DNA of 64,000 nucleotides from Chrysomallon squamiferum. Taxonomy: Eukaryota > Mollusca > Gastropoda > Neomphalida > Peltospiridae. Within the stretch, counting starts at the first letter, position 1. The number at the start of each line of letters is the position of its first letter. The stretch spans positions 19,648,456 to 19,712,455 of the forward strand of contig CM022671.1 of assembly GCA_012295275.1 (NCBI GenBank). Reading direction: 5' to 3'. Both the position numbers and the translations under genes were made by a program. The notes under the pieces are model-generated. The model ran no database searches. It had not been told where the DNA came from and saw nothing but the letters and a program-made list of their open reading frames with translations. Below, one piece after another: positions 45,638 through 59,770 of the stretch.

Positions 45638-48600
45638 ATGCCGTATCCTGTAGTAAAAGGCATTCTGCAGAGCTCGGCGAATTACGTATGGAATACTGCA
45701 GACAATCTGGGCAAAGGAGCAACAGCCATTGTTTATCTTGGAAGAAACAAGGTACTCAGAACTAGCTCTTGTTATGTTTTTAGAATAACGTAAATGTTTT
45801 TAAAACAGTAGTCTACTATGTTAATTTTGAAAAGTAATTTATCATTTATGTATTTAGAACTCCAAATCTACCATTTATAATGAATGTAAAACTCATCCCA
45901 GAATTCACTGTTTATGATAATGTTTAGAAATCTACAATTTATGTTATATTTATAGCAGTATTCAACTGTTTATAATACAGTTGGAAATCATAAACAATGG
46001 TAAGGTTAGTTGAGAACTTTTAATAATTATTACAGAATACAATGTACTCATAATAATTTCTGCTATTTATGATGTGTGTTTAATAACTTGTTTACATAAT
46101 TAGAATTTATTAAATTATTCTATTAATGTTAAAATATTTTTTGTTATTTTCTTATTCTATTGCTGTTAGTATGTTTGTGATTCCATAGTAAATAAACAAA
46201 TCAATGTTTATTCTAAAACAACATTACTTTAAAATAAAATCAATTTTAAAAAACACCAAAACTAGTACCATTGTTTGAAAGGTATAGTTCATTAAAAAAC
46301 TTTATTAAATTTTCCATGGAAACAAATTAAACATACCTGTATATGTATTAATCATTCTGATGACTTATCTGTAAAAACTTAGGATAATACAGTTCATTTG
46401 GTGCAAAAAGAACAGTTATCTGTGTTGCTAAGTAACATGAGTAATTCACATACATTCCTTGTCATTGTTATTGTTTCATCCTGTAATGACATAATGACAT
46501 TACCTGAGTAATCTTAGTTACTGAGCTTTTTAAATTAAGTGTTGTGTAGGTTGTTTAGTCAATACACCCCCTAGACACTCACGATTGCAGCATAACATAT
46601 AATGTACGCAATAGCCTAACAAACCCCACCCTTCATGATGAATAAAAAGCGTATTCAGTTAACAACCAGCATTATCAATGAGCTGTTACCTGTACTGTTT
46701 ATTGTTATTTAGCTTAGTTACTGAGCCTTTTGAATAAAGTAATATGTAGGTTGTGTAGTTAATACACTCCCTTGAAAGCATTGATACGCCCTACTTCTAC
46801 ATAACACATAATGCACACAAAATCTTGACAAACCCAACCCTTCATGATTAATAAAAAATGTATTCAGTCAACAACCAACATTATCGATGAGTTGTTACCT
46901 GCAACACAGTTTTTTGTTATTTAGCTTCTATTTTTACGTTATAATAAATCAACTTAAAACTTTTTGTCTTTCAACATATATTTTGTCAGATTTCATTTCT
47001 TTCTTGATTGATAGGTCTTTCAGTAAATATGATAGACATTAAAAACCCACCTTGTTCTGTGTAGGCTTGCAATACAAGAATACTTCATTATGTCTTCATG
47101 CACAAGTAGTTCTTAATAAATATATTTCCAGTTCATATGTCTTCATGCACAAATACTTTTTACCTACTGATACACTGAATACATGCTCTATAAATGACAC
47201 AAATTCATTAAACTGGAGCATGGTATTTATAGAACTGATGTCAATCTATTTTAAAATATCGGTGTTTCTGTATTGTTATTTTAGTATTTAAGCTATTATG
47301 TATAATATTAATAGGTATCCAAGTCCTTTTTAGGACCTTTATGTCATCTAAAAATCTAGATAAATATGAAATTAAAATATCATTACTTGTCAGCTAATTT
47401 GTTTTTGAATTTTAATTTTCTGATTTATTTATTTATTTATTTGTTGTTATTTGTTTTTATTTATTTATTTATTTTTTAATATTACCATTATAAATTATTA
47501 TTTATTTAAAAATTTGTTCTAGTTATTTTATTTTTACCATTATTTTTATTATTTATTTATTTATTTATTTATTTACTTTTAATTTATTTACATAAAATAA
47601 TACATTGTCCTTTAAAATAGTGAAAGTGAAAGTTAAATATTTGATATTACCACTGTTATTAATAGATTTGAAATTGACATCTTATTATTTATATATATAT
47701 ATATATATTAAATTTATGATGTTCTTATGTGTTAGAAAGTTGCATTATATATTTTTTTTTTTTAGCAAAATGGAAAAGTTGTCGCAGTTAAAGTATTCCA
47801 TGATCACATTCACTGGGTTTCTGACAGTAGTGAAATTCGAGAACTGGAACTATTGCAGAAACTCAGGCATGAAAACATTGTCAAGCTCTTTCAAATTGAA
47901 AAAGAAGTATGTTGCTAGTAATATTTATTCTCTTGAAATTATCCCCTTTCATGTGTTTTGTCTGTGCCTGCATGTGTGTGTAGATATGGATATGGATGTA
48001 TGTTTGCACATATTAATTAGTGTGTATGGATGTATTTCTGAATCTGAATGTGTGTGTGTGTGTGTGAAGCTTTATGAATGAATGTTTTATGTTAACTTAT
48101 ATTAGTTTTAGACATGGTTTTTGTTTATTGAAAGAAGGTATCGTACAATTTTTGGGGCAGCTTTATTAATTCATAAGATTTTATTTAATTTTATATAAAA
48201 CAAACAGGTGGTAGTGACAAACAGATGATAATTAAAGATCAGTCATTGGAACCGGAAATAGTGAATAGTTATCAATATACTACTGTCTGTGAGTCTGTGT
48301 GGTTTTAGTTTAAAAATATTTTGTTTAGCATTAAGGTATTAGTGTTTTTTATCATTAGCATGTTTTTAAGAAAAGATTATTTTTATTTTAATTACTTCTT
48401 TATCTTTTTGTAAAATGTATGTTTTTAATTTCAAAATATTTTCTATTTACACTTTTACGATCATTACTGTTTTTCCTAAATGTAGACTCAGAGCCTTCGT
48501 CCAGTGGTTGTTATGGAATACTGTGAGGGCGGAAGTCTGTATCACATGTTGGATCAGCCACAGTATTTTCATGGCCTTCCAGAAAATGAGTTCCTTCTTG

Positions 48601-51260
48601 TTCTTCAGCATGTTTGTAAGTTTAATTAGTTTTTAAAAAGTTTAATAATTCCACAGATACATTTTCAAAAAATGATTACCTTGCAGATGGATTTTATAGT
48701 TTATTTATATAATATTTTGCAGCTGCAGGCATTGAATACCTCCGTAGACTGCAGATTATTCACAGAGATATTAAACCTGGTAACATCATGCGCTATGTTA
48801 CCGAAGAAGGAAGGTAGAAATGTGTAACCTGAAACAAATTTATTGTTAGGGTTAAGCTGTTGTACTCATTCAAAATTATTTATAGTTAATTATTCTTTCT
48901 TTGGAGATTTAAACTGTAATAAAAATGAATATAATTAGTGAAAGGTTGAATGTAAAAAAAATTTCTAATAAATAAAAAGAAAAATATTCCTTGGAATATT
49001 TCAAACCTTATTTTCAATTTTTAATTTGGTTTTTATGCATGTTGTATGTAAAAATAATACCCTAATTTCAAAAACACTGAATGTTTGAATTTGAATGAAC
49101 AACATATTTTAATATTTGCAGATAGCCATTAATACATACTCGAGCAGGTTATATTAACCTAGTTAGTTTATCAAATAGAACAAATCATTTGCTGTTTAAA
49201 TGGCGAATTATTATTATTGTTTTTTTTTAAATATGTTTTTATTCTCTTATTTAGAAATACATATATTTAGATTATAGCAATTTATAAAAAATTATAACCA
49301 TTTCAATTAAACAATAATTTTAAAAATTTTGTTTATCTGTTTATAATTTTCAGATCCATCTATAAGCTAACAGATTTTGGGGCAGCTCGCGAACTAAATG
49401 AGGAACAGAATTTCACATCAATGTATGGGACAGAGGAATATCTTGTAAGTTATATCTTGAAAATTATTTTTAATTATCAAATATTCTTAAATATAATTAT
49501 TAATAAATTAGTAAAAATAATATCTCACAGTTAATTGTTTTACAGCTACTTCTATTATATTGTTATATAGTATTTCTTGTTAAAAACTGTTCACCTAGAA
49601 ATATATCATGAGTGTAATTCATTTGGGGAATATTTAATAAGTGCTCCGCCATTACAGTCATTCCTAAATTAACCCAGAAACTATAAAATTCTTTGTTTTT
49701 TAATAAACAATGCTCTAATCACATTTGTAATTATGTCAAAGTGACAAATTTAAAAATAAAAATTTCATTCCATAGAAAGTAAAAATTATTTCAAAACTGA
49801 TACTTTTAAGTGCTTTTACTTTTTTAGGCATGAATTGCTGATATTATGACAGGGTTTTTAATGTTACATTAGCTTGGGGTGTTTTGGGGGGGTGTATTTT
49901 TTATTCTTTTATAAGGCATTCTCTGTTTTTTTTTTTCTTTTAAAAAACAAAAACAAACAGCATCCAGGGATGTATGAAAAGGCTGTGCTGCGACAGTCTA
50001 GTGGTCAACGTTTTGATGCCAAAGTTGATCTTTGGAGTCTTGGTGTTACTTTCTATCATGTGGCAACTGGAAAACTACCATTTCAGCCTTATGGAGGCAG
50101 AAATAACAAACAGACAATGTGTGTGGTATTTTATTATTCTTTATCTATGTATTGGAAATCCATCCATCATCTATGTTATTTTTATGAAATGTAATGTTTT
50201 TGATTATTTATTTAGGTGATATTAACTTGTTTTGTTTTGTTTTTATCCTTATTTAATTTGCTCAGGTTTACAATAACATCCCAGAAAGAGTATGGTGTGA
50301 TTTCAGGAGTCCAGAGTTTTGAGAATGGTCCAATCATTTGGAGTCGCGAGTTGCCCCCAACCTGTCAGTTATCCAGGTAATTATAACATTAAATTTATAT
50401 TTGTTTAATAATAAACAATGTGTGTGTGTATGTAAACTTTACATGAATGTTAAAAAATTAGTTTCATAAAGCTGATACAAGTTTCTGTAAAAAGATTTAT
50501 AAAAGAAGAAAATATAAGCAAAAAATAAAAAATCTGTTCATAATCAGTTTATATCAATGACTTATTTCCATTTCTTTATTAATCAGCAAAGATGTATGTC
50601 ACATAATTTAAAAACAGTTACTAGAAATTATTCAGTCAATGATATAAAAGTAAAAATGATCTTTCACTAATTAGTTTTTGTACACCAGTTATAAATATAT
50701 GTATTACTATTCATATTTTATTATTATTATTATTGATGCTCTTTAATTGTAATATTTCAGTGGAATGAAAGCTCTAGTTGTTCCTTTGCTAGCAGGGCTC
50801 ATGGAATGCGATGAATCACGTGTTATCACTTATGACATTTTGTTTCGTGTTGTTGAAAACATTTCACAGAAAATCAGCTTCACCATTTTTCATTACACAT
50901 CATGTAAAGAATTAAAAATATTCATTGATAAGCATGAATCGTGAGTATTTTTCAGTTTCCAAGCAGAATATTAAAAAAATAGCTGTGTTTGTTTTAATGA
51001 AAAGAATACAAACATTATAATGGTTGATGATGAAAAGAATATAAACTTTATAAATTTTCTGTTCGCAATTTTTAAGAACAGGGTTTTGAATGTCCCATCA
51101 TCTTTCCTTAATAGATAAAAAGGTAGCTAGAATTTGGACACAAGAATGTATTTTATTAAGCAAAAAAATGTAAAAATTATCTTTATTATTATTAGTTATT
51201 TTGAATAAAAACTATTTTTATAGATAAATAAATAGATAGATAGATAGATACATACATACA

Positions 51261-51292
<32 letters not shown>

Positions 51293-52333
51293 AACAAATA
51301 AAAGAAAGTATAACAATTCATATTTTTATTATTTATTTTAATTTTGTTAAAAATATTAGATTTTCAAAACTTCAAGACATCTTAGCATCACAGACTGATA
51401 TTTGTGCAAGAGATCAGCTACTGCTGATAGATGGAAAGCCAATGGAAGAACTTATTGATGTTACAAAGGAAGTACACACTTATCCTGTACATATCACAGA
51501 CAGTCACATTTTTCTTTTTCAACGCAACACCCGGTTTTTAGAACCAGAAAGAGTTATCCTTCCAGAAATACGTGAGCTGTTAAAGAAATTTTTTAGCAGA
51601 TTTTTTATCAATCAGTTATGAGATCTTTATAAAATATTCAGGACCAAAGATGCTTATCTACTCCAAAATGTACAAGTTGATAAATTATTTTTATCAGACA
51701 GATTTGTTACCAGTTTCATCACTCTGCTGTGTTAAGTAAATCTTATTATTTATAAGAATAGAGCAGTAAATTTATTAGGAAATGAATGTAGTATATTTTT
51801 ATCTTTATTTGGATTGATATAGTTGTTGTTGTTATTTCACTGGGATGTTTTTTTTAATTGTTTGAGGAGAGTTTTACAATATTTAAACATTTCTCTGATA
51901 CAGGAATTTATATTTTTATATTTTTATTTGGTTCAGCTCATATTCCTGAATTTGACACTTTTGTGGACATGGAAAAGGATTTAAGACTTGCCCACAACTG
52001 TTCAGCAAAAGGACATTTGATAAAAAGATATGCCGATGAAACTATTAGAAAACAACAGTTTCTAAAGGAGGGATTGATCTGTTTCAGGTAAACTAAATAT
52101 ATATTTTTTTGTGTATGTATGCATGGGTGTGTGTCTATGCATACACATACATACAAATAAAAATATATGTATATATGTGTAGATATATGGATATATAAAT
52201 ATATATGTGTCTTTGTGTGTGTGTTCCCTAAAATTCTCTAAAATTGTTTCACCTATTACTGTATCATTGTAATTAAGTTATTCTTTGAATTGATAGTGTT
52301 TAAATATATGGTGAATGGTGAAGAAATATTTAA

Positions 52334-52367
<34 letters not shown>

Positions 52368-55300
52368 ATATTATAATACAACAACAAAAATATATATTAA
52401 TTAGTTATTATTTTTTAATAACATATATTCACACCAAGACGTATATCAAATTTAATATGTTAATAGAATAAACTATTAATGGTAATGTTTAGCAGTAGTT
52501 ATTATTTTGGCATGGAAGACTGGAAATACATCATATTTGCTTTAAGCAATTGGTTTAAAAGCACTTTGCTCCAGCACAGTTACAGTGAGTGAAACCTTGA
52601 AAGTGGATTTTGTCTAAAAGCTTGGTGTAAGAAAATATCTTGCTTAATGCAGTTATCATTGGCTGGCTTTCATTCATTGTCGTTACAAACACATTATCTT
52701 AGTGTGTGAAATAATAACAGAATGTTGTGTTCCAAAATATTGATAATAAATAACATAAAAGCTGTTTACCTCACTATTCACTATCAAACAATTGCCTATT
52801 CCTTACTATTACTTCAAAGAACAACTTACTTTTGTTAAAATATTTGTCTGGTCTTCATTTAAACACCATCATTTCAAAATAACTTACATTTATTATCAAG
52901 AGAAAACTCAATTACAGTGACACAGTAACAGATGAAACAATTTCAGGGAATAGGTATAATTTCTAGAAATTGTTCATATTTTGCATGTTAACACATTATG
53001 TTAATTGTTTTTTAATTTTTTTCATTTTTTTTTAATCTTTACCAGATCTTACATTCAGACAAGTAAAGATAATTCTGAACACAATATCAGCAATATGGAA
53101 AAACTGATGAAGGAATCAAGAAAACGTTTTGATTCATTCTACTTTATGTTGGGAACTATTAAAAAGCTTTGTGATAAACTGCATTACAAAAATCGATCTC
53201 TGGAAGATATATTACAAAATAAACTAACTGAAATTCATGAAAAGGTTTGTCTTCACTAAAAAGAAATATCTTCTGAACTCACATCTAAAAAATGCCATAT
53301 TTTGGTCAAAATAAAATCCTGACATGACCTTTCATTCATTTAATTTTTGATTTTTAATGATCTTGAACATTTTGTTCCTGTATTTATATCATTCTTTTAA
53401 GTTTTTTATATTATGCTATTCATATGGTATGCCATCTGAGTAATATCACTATATAACATCAACTTATGAACATAGTGTTTATGTAGGTTGATGATAAAAA
53501 TTTAAATATTACTTAGGCAGAGGACAGAGTTATGGAAATCAAAAGATACAGAAGTGTCGAGCTAGTTGAAAGGTTTAACACAATGTGGGAAGAGCAGAAC
53601 CAGTGGAGTATTCGATGTAAACAAAATGACTGGTAAATACAATTTGTAAACATTGTTTGTTTTAATATCATTAGCCTCTTTCTGAATAAACTAGGGTGTT
53701 TCTCATATAGCAGTTTCTAAATTAATTATGCTTAAAATATTTTTAACTCTTGTTTATTTTAAAACTTGCCTTGTTAAACATTTTCAGATTGCAAAGTAGC
53801 TAGGTAACCGTAATAAATATTATTTTTTAGTTTTTTTAAATCTTTATTTTTATTTCAAATTTTTTTATTTTTTATGATTATTATTATTTTATATTCATGA
53901 AAATAACATGAACTAATATTAGTTTTAAAAACTAATAATGAGATTTTTTTTCTTTCTGCAGCTTTTCTAAAATCAGCTACATTGTAACAGTAATAGGAAA
54001 CATACAGATCAGATTCCGGCGAGATAAAAATGTCAAAGATCAGATGGCTCCTCATGACCAAAATGTCCATCAGTATGAAAGGTTATACATAGATAAATCT
54101 AAAAGTTTTTAAAAGCAGATTGCTATCATTTGTTCTTGTTATTTTTTTTTTTTTTTTTTTTTTTTTTCCACTATTATAAGATAGTGTATAAGGCTGAGAC
54201 CCTTTCAGGTTGCAAGTAAAATCTTCCTAAGTGTATATATTAGGCTTCATTATCAGTGATGTTATAGCAGCTTATTAGACATCAGTAAGAGTAGTCTATG
54301 TGTTTTTTTGTTGTTGCTGTTGTTTTTATCTTGTATCATTTTCATGAAAGCTCATATTTTTTACATCTAATATGTTGGATTCATTTTAAAAGAGAAAAGC
54401 TGCAAGACCAGTTTGTTGCATTGACATCAATTTTACAAGACCACTGCTTCAAAAATCTGGAAATCATGTATAAAGAAGGCTTTGAATATTTAAGGTAAAT
54501 TCCATTGATTTCATTCAAAATTAATTTTTATATCTTTATTTTTTCTTATAACATAAAAAGAAATGTTTCATTGATTTTGTTCATTTTTATTTTTATTTTT
54601 ATTTAATATATATATTTATATATTTAAGGAGTGCCATTATATATTGTTTTACAAAATTTTAATTTCACAGTCTTAATTATTTATTTCTTATCAGTTTTAC
54701 AGACATCATGGATTTCTTTTTCATTTCTTTTGTCCCATCTCAATTTTACTGTTTTTAAAATTAAAGCAGATAATGGACCAGGTATAAATTAGCTGAAATT
54801 GACTTGAATTCACACTTATCTCTGTATATTTTATTAATGAAGACATTTGCCTGTAATTGTTAACAGTTATTACCTTACCTGATTCAATGTATTTAATATG
54901 TTTATAGCTTTTTAATTTTTTATATTATCACTATATTTATTTGAGATCATTACAGTAATTAATCTTTAAATTTAATCTTTCTTTTTTTTTCTAATTTTTC
55001 TTTTCATTTATTTCTTTTTTTCAATGGTTTATAACAGTTCACTTGGTAAATACTTAAACAGAATTACAAAGGTTCAGAAAAATATTGAAAGTGTTATTGA
55101 TTGTCAGCAGCGTCTAAGTGACCAGTTGGACAAGGTTAGTGATATTGCTCATCAGTGAATTGTTTTGGTTTTATTTTTTTATTTTTTGAACAGTTATGCC
55201 ACAAATATAAATTTATCTGTAGTTTGCAATCTTAAATAATATGTTTATGTGTCATTAGAATAAAATAGGATATTAGAATATTAATAAAACTACTGCACTC

Positions 55301-56684
55301 AACATTTGTTGTAATTCATAAAATTATATATTCAAATTGTAACAGATGTACAGTGATCATAACTAGCTTGTTGTACGAGCAGCCATAAATAAGACATTAC
55401 ACCTGCAGTCTAAATTATCAACAGTCTGTTGTTGTTTCTTTAAAGTATCTTGTTTCCACTGCTATATTAGAATGTATTTGTTTAAATATGTACTTGTTTC
55501 TCGTTTAGAGAATGAATGTATCATCAAAATGTTTGTATACAAAGTATTTATTTAATTTTTTAAAATCTTTTCAGTGGAAACATTTCAGATAAATATAGGT
55601 AGCATCACTGAGCTATTCAAATTTAAGTAGTGAAAATCATTTTCAATCCAGATTGTGTTTCTTTATAATCCTTTATGAATTTAAAACTGAAACTTGTAAT
55701 AATTCAAAGAAAGTTAATTTTGCATTACAGATTGAAGAAAAATGCAAACTAGTCATTAATGAAATAATTCTGTCAGCGCCAGAAGCAGGTTTTATCTCTG
55801 AGAATCAACAACCAGAACTGTTGCTTGCCTATTCTGAGAGAAGTTTTAACAGAGACCGAGATGGGACAAATTCACAAACATCTGATGAGTTTTCATTAAG
55901 GTATACATACATATGTATGTACCCTTTATTCATCTTTTTTTAATACTTTGGACACCATTTTTGAAAAACATAGAAGTCAGGAAATCAAAACACAGGTACA
56001 ATAAGTCTATCCCCTAACAATAGCATAGGCTGGGTAATAAACCAAAAAATGGGAAGAGTGCACTTCTTGTCTGAAGAGAAAAACTTCAAAAATTTAATGC
56101 ATAAAAATGAATTCTTAATATATATACTTCATTAATTATTATTTAGTTTTTCATAACAGAAACCTGTTTTTAATATGATACATCAATGATTTTGTTATTT
56201 TTTATTTTATAACTTTTGTAGTTTGCAAGAGCTCTGTGAAGACAGCAAATCTATAGCTAACATGGTGAAAGAAAATTTTCAAACATTGCAACAGAAGTGA
56301 GTTGGGTGTAATTTTTTTATTTTATTTATTTATTACAACCACTTTTTATCTAAGAGTTAGAATTTTAATTTATTGGATAGAGGTTTATAATTTATTTGTA
56401 TGTTTCATTCTGATAATCATGTCTTTTTATTTTGATTATTTTTTTATTATTTTTATTATTATTGATTAATTAGATTGTTACTTATTTGAATCTTTTTTAA
56501 GTGGTCTGTGTGTGTATGTGTGCATGTGTGCGTGTTTATGAATAAATACAGTGTACATGTATATGAACTTTTTAATTAGAATTGTTCAGTCTTTACTTTT
56601 TTATATATTATTATTTTTCAATGTTTTCTTTTCAGGCTTGAAGAGCTGGAATTATACAGTAATAATTCTCAGGAGAACAGCTGA
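45638..56684 (+). CDS. TBK1: TBK1/IKK-epsilon-like serine/threonine kinase, complete
   Basis: This is a non-canonical IkB kinase of innate-immune and autophagy signalling. Eighteen coding exons join in phase: 45638-45751, 47766-47906, 48486-48615, 48723-48813, 49354-49444, 49961-50118, 50266-50376, 50761-50940, 51360-51571, 51937-52087, 53046-53244, 53517-53632, 53962-54081, 54393-54494, 55038-55134, 55731-55900, 56222-56296 and 56636-56684. They give 768 residues (human TBK1 has 729). The kinase domain has the glycine loop LGKGATA (24-30), Lys47 in VAVKVF, Glu66, HRDIKPGN (142-149), DFG (166-168) and the activation Ser181 in [10 protein letters not shown], equivalent to human Ser172. A ubiquitin-like domain lies at about 315-405 and a helical scaffold/dimerisation domain at about 410-670. 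The C-terminal region (672-768) is the probable adaptor-binding part and carries an insert rich in Ser, Asn and Gln. The ATG follows a spliced 5' UTR. All catalytic residues are present. Confidence 0.95.
46513..46924. repeat. TBK1: Diverged tandem duplication (about 200 bp unit) in the first coding intron of the kinase
   Basis: Unit one (46513-46712) and unit two (46713-46924) both start cttagttactgagc and carry tgtaggttgtgtag-like, cccacccttcatgat and attcagtcaacaacca words in the same order. A third start (gctt) follows. Point differences are spread across the unit. Confidence 0.85.
51224..51291. repeat. (GATA)n-(CATA)n microsatellite in a kinase intron
   Basis: A short GATA tract passes into about 12 CATA units, some 70 bases before the exon at 51360. 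Confidence 0.95.
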
Positions 56685-59600
56685 CATAAACATTAACATT
56701 TTTTTGGTATGTTTCTGCAGTGAAAGCAAAATAAAAATACTAACATGGATTAATATTAAATGAAAACTGTGTATCACTACATGAACAAATTCAATAAGCA
56801 TGATTATAACTGATATATAAAGTAACTCCTGGCATAAATGGTAATTGCACTGAATATCTGAAAGATTTTGGTAAATGTTACTACAAAATAGATGATGATT
56901 AGAACGCATTTTGTGGTGGTATACTGCTAAATGATTTGAAACTTTTATTTAATTCAAAAACATTAAACAGATTTTTACATTTTCAGAAGACAATAACATA
57001 CATCTCGGAGATTAAATTAAGATTTATATTGTATGTTAAAGAATGTTTATGAAAATGGAACTGTGTTTATAATGGAAAAAAAATATTTATAATAATCAGT
57101 ATATTTTTCTATATTATCATTTGATTATATTAATGTTTTAATAATTTGTTTTATTGTTCCTTGAACCATCAAACTGTCTAAATTATTTGTAAGACATTTC
57201 ATTAATTATCTTTATTTCAATTTATTAAAATACAAAATATGTTGCCTTTATTATAAGCATACATGATAAAATACCATTTGCATATATGTGTGTAGATATA
57301 AATATATGCTGTATATCTATATAAAGCATGTCTTTTTATTATGTTCCGTATTTTGATGGATATTTAAATTATTCTAGCAGTTTCTTGATGATCTACATTT
57401 GGGCTGACTTGTGCACCTTGCAAACCATCTTTTACTTGAAAATAAGGGTGGTTGATTATAGTCACTTTGACTACACATTATTCAGTTTTGAAAAAATGCA
57501 GGTTTGTTTTTTTGTTATTGTTGTTTTTATTGCTTTGTTGACATTACTGAAGATATCAGTATTATTAGCCAAGGGCACAGATTACATACATTTAAAAATG
57601 TGTGTATGGAGAAAGAATGATATTAGAAACTTAATGAAGTTTTTGTATCTTTGTTTTGTACATTTAGATCTGGTAAATGTGATAAAGTCATCATTATTAT
57701 TGTAACAGTATTTTTGTCAGGCAAAATGCCTGATAATTATATTTAATAATTAATAAAATATTAATGAGCAAATGGTATATATGAAATTTGTAAGTCAATG
57801 CAATATGAATTGTTAAGTAAGAATACAAGAATTTATAATAATCATAATGGTAACATATAGGCAGGAAAAATAAATAAATAAAATTAAAAAGTTGAACTAT
57901 TTAAAAAGGATAACTGACATATGTGATCTGTAATGGCATTGGTGCTGTTATTATGTCAATAGATTATCCTCTTACATAGTAAAATATCCAAATGCCTGTT
58001 CCAGCTAAGTTGAAGAGTATAGAATCCTGTTTTTTTTTTTTTTTTTTTTTGGCATACAATATTTTCATCTTGTTAAACAGAAATGTTTTACAATTTTTTA
58101 GTGGTTGAAGATGTAATAAAACACTTAATTCAAATTATTTTCAATAACTGTGTCTGCTTTCCATCTGCTTTCAATAGACACTACTCCCATTTGAAGATTT
58201 TTAATTAACAGACTAAAGTAATAAAAATGTTATGGCAGTTATTTTTTATGTTCAGAATAACTTAACTATTTTCAGTATACTTATTTTCAAATATATTAGC
58301 AGTATATTTATTTTCACAGAATGTGTTCCAATCTTCATGAAAGCCACAGTTGTATGGTGACTATTTGTTTTATAGTGAAATAAGGTCAAACTAAATTATT
58401 AATGTGTTTTATATAATCTGAATAATCATAGATTCCCTGTGTTATTATTTACATTTTGAGGGAAAATTGGTATGTAAATGATTACATAAATTCCAAAATA
58501 ACATATTACACTGTGGTTTATGTCTGTTCAGACCCACAGACATTACATAACAAATGATGTAAAAAAACAACAACACCTGACATGAAAAAAATGACCAGCA
58601 AAATCTATTCACATGTATTACATACAAAACTTTACCAGTTCTAGAACATTGGCCGATAACACACTAATATTACAATTAGTTGGGTGGGTGGCTTTTCTTA
58701 AACTTTCTTCAATATTTTTGATCTGTTAAAGTCAACTATCCCTTATATTCTTAATATCCCTTATATTCAACTATAAATAGTCAGGATGTTAATATTGATA
58801 AATAAATGTTTTTCATATAATTTGTGTGCACATTATATAAGCTAATTATACAGTTTATAGCTGTACATAATTATACATGTGATGTTGCAAATTTATAAAA
58901 AAAAAAAATTTACTCATAAATATCTCCATAGAGGTTTTGTCAATATTTTTTGCAGGCTTATATTTGGATAAATGTATATATTCACTTTGTATAGGTGTTA
59001 GTTAACTTGTATTTACATTTGAATTTTCAGACAAAACTCGTTTTGAATAGGAATTATTGGATAAAGAAAACGTTTCTTTGATCTTTATCGAACTGACTTT
59101 CATCATTATGACTGTAAATATTTATAATAAATTTATACAAAGTGTGCATATTGGTATTGGACATGATTCACTTTTTCGTTTTTTCTTTATGTTGATCACT
59201 ACTTACTTCAGATATTATTTTGTTTAGCCAAAAGATATAAAATAAGAAAATATTTGTAAATGAGTGAATTGTAGAAAAAACCCTAAAAGTTAATGATTTA
59301 TTAAAATAAAGATTAAACAAAAATATAAGAACATAAAACAGTTTATTAACGATTATCAGTCAACCTCTACTATTGAGATTATCTTTTATTACTTGTCTTT
59401 TGTTTCAGAAAGTGATTAAATTTTCAAACAACCAATAACACTGAAAAATTCTTCTTTTTAAAACTTAACTTAGCTGAAATTTATTTACACTCAGGTCAGT
59501 ATTAGCTTATTTTTACATGTAATATTTTTGATTACATTATAATGCCTGAGAAGATGAGTATGTTGTGTTCAGGTTTGTTGTTTAGATGAATATTATTTGT

Positions 59601-59731
59601 GTTGTTTTTTTTGTATTTTTATTTTCATTGGAAACAAAAACAAAATGTATGTGATATAATGAAGCTTTCTGCTTAATCCTTCATCATGAATGTTTTTACA
59701 AGATCTTTGTATATATATTGAAAAGTACATA

Positions 59732-59770
<39 letters not shown>

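Noticed and set aside
49874..50194. 106-residue plus frame at the seventh coding exon region of the kinase
   Set aside because: Only 49961-50118 is exon; the rest is intron read through on both sides.
51360..51621. Readthrough of kinase exon 10 to TGA 51619-51621 as an alternative C-terminus
   Set aside because: A consensus donor (c|gtgagc) at 51572 restores phase with the next exon and the family alignment continues there; the readthrough tail is low-complexity.
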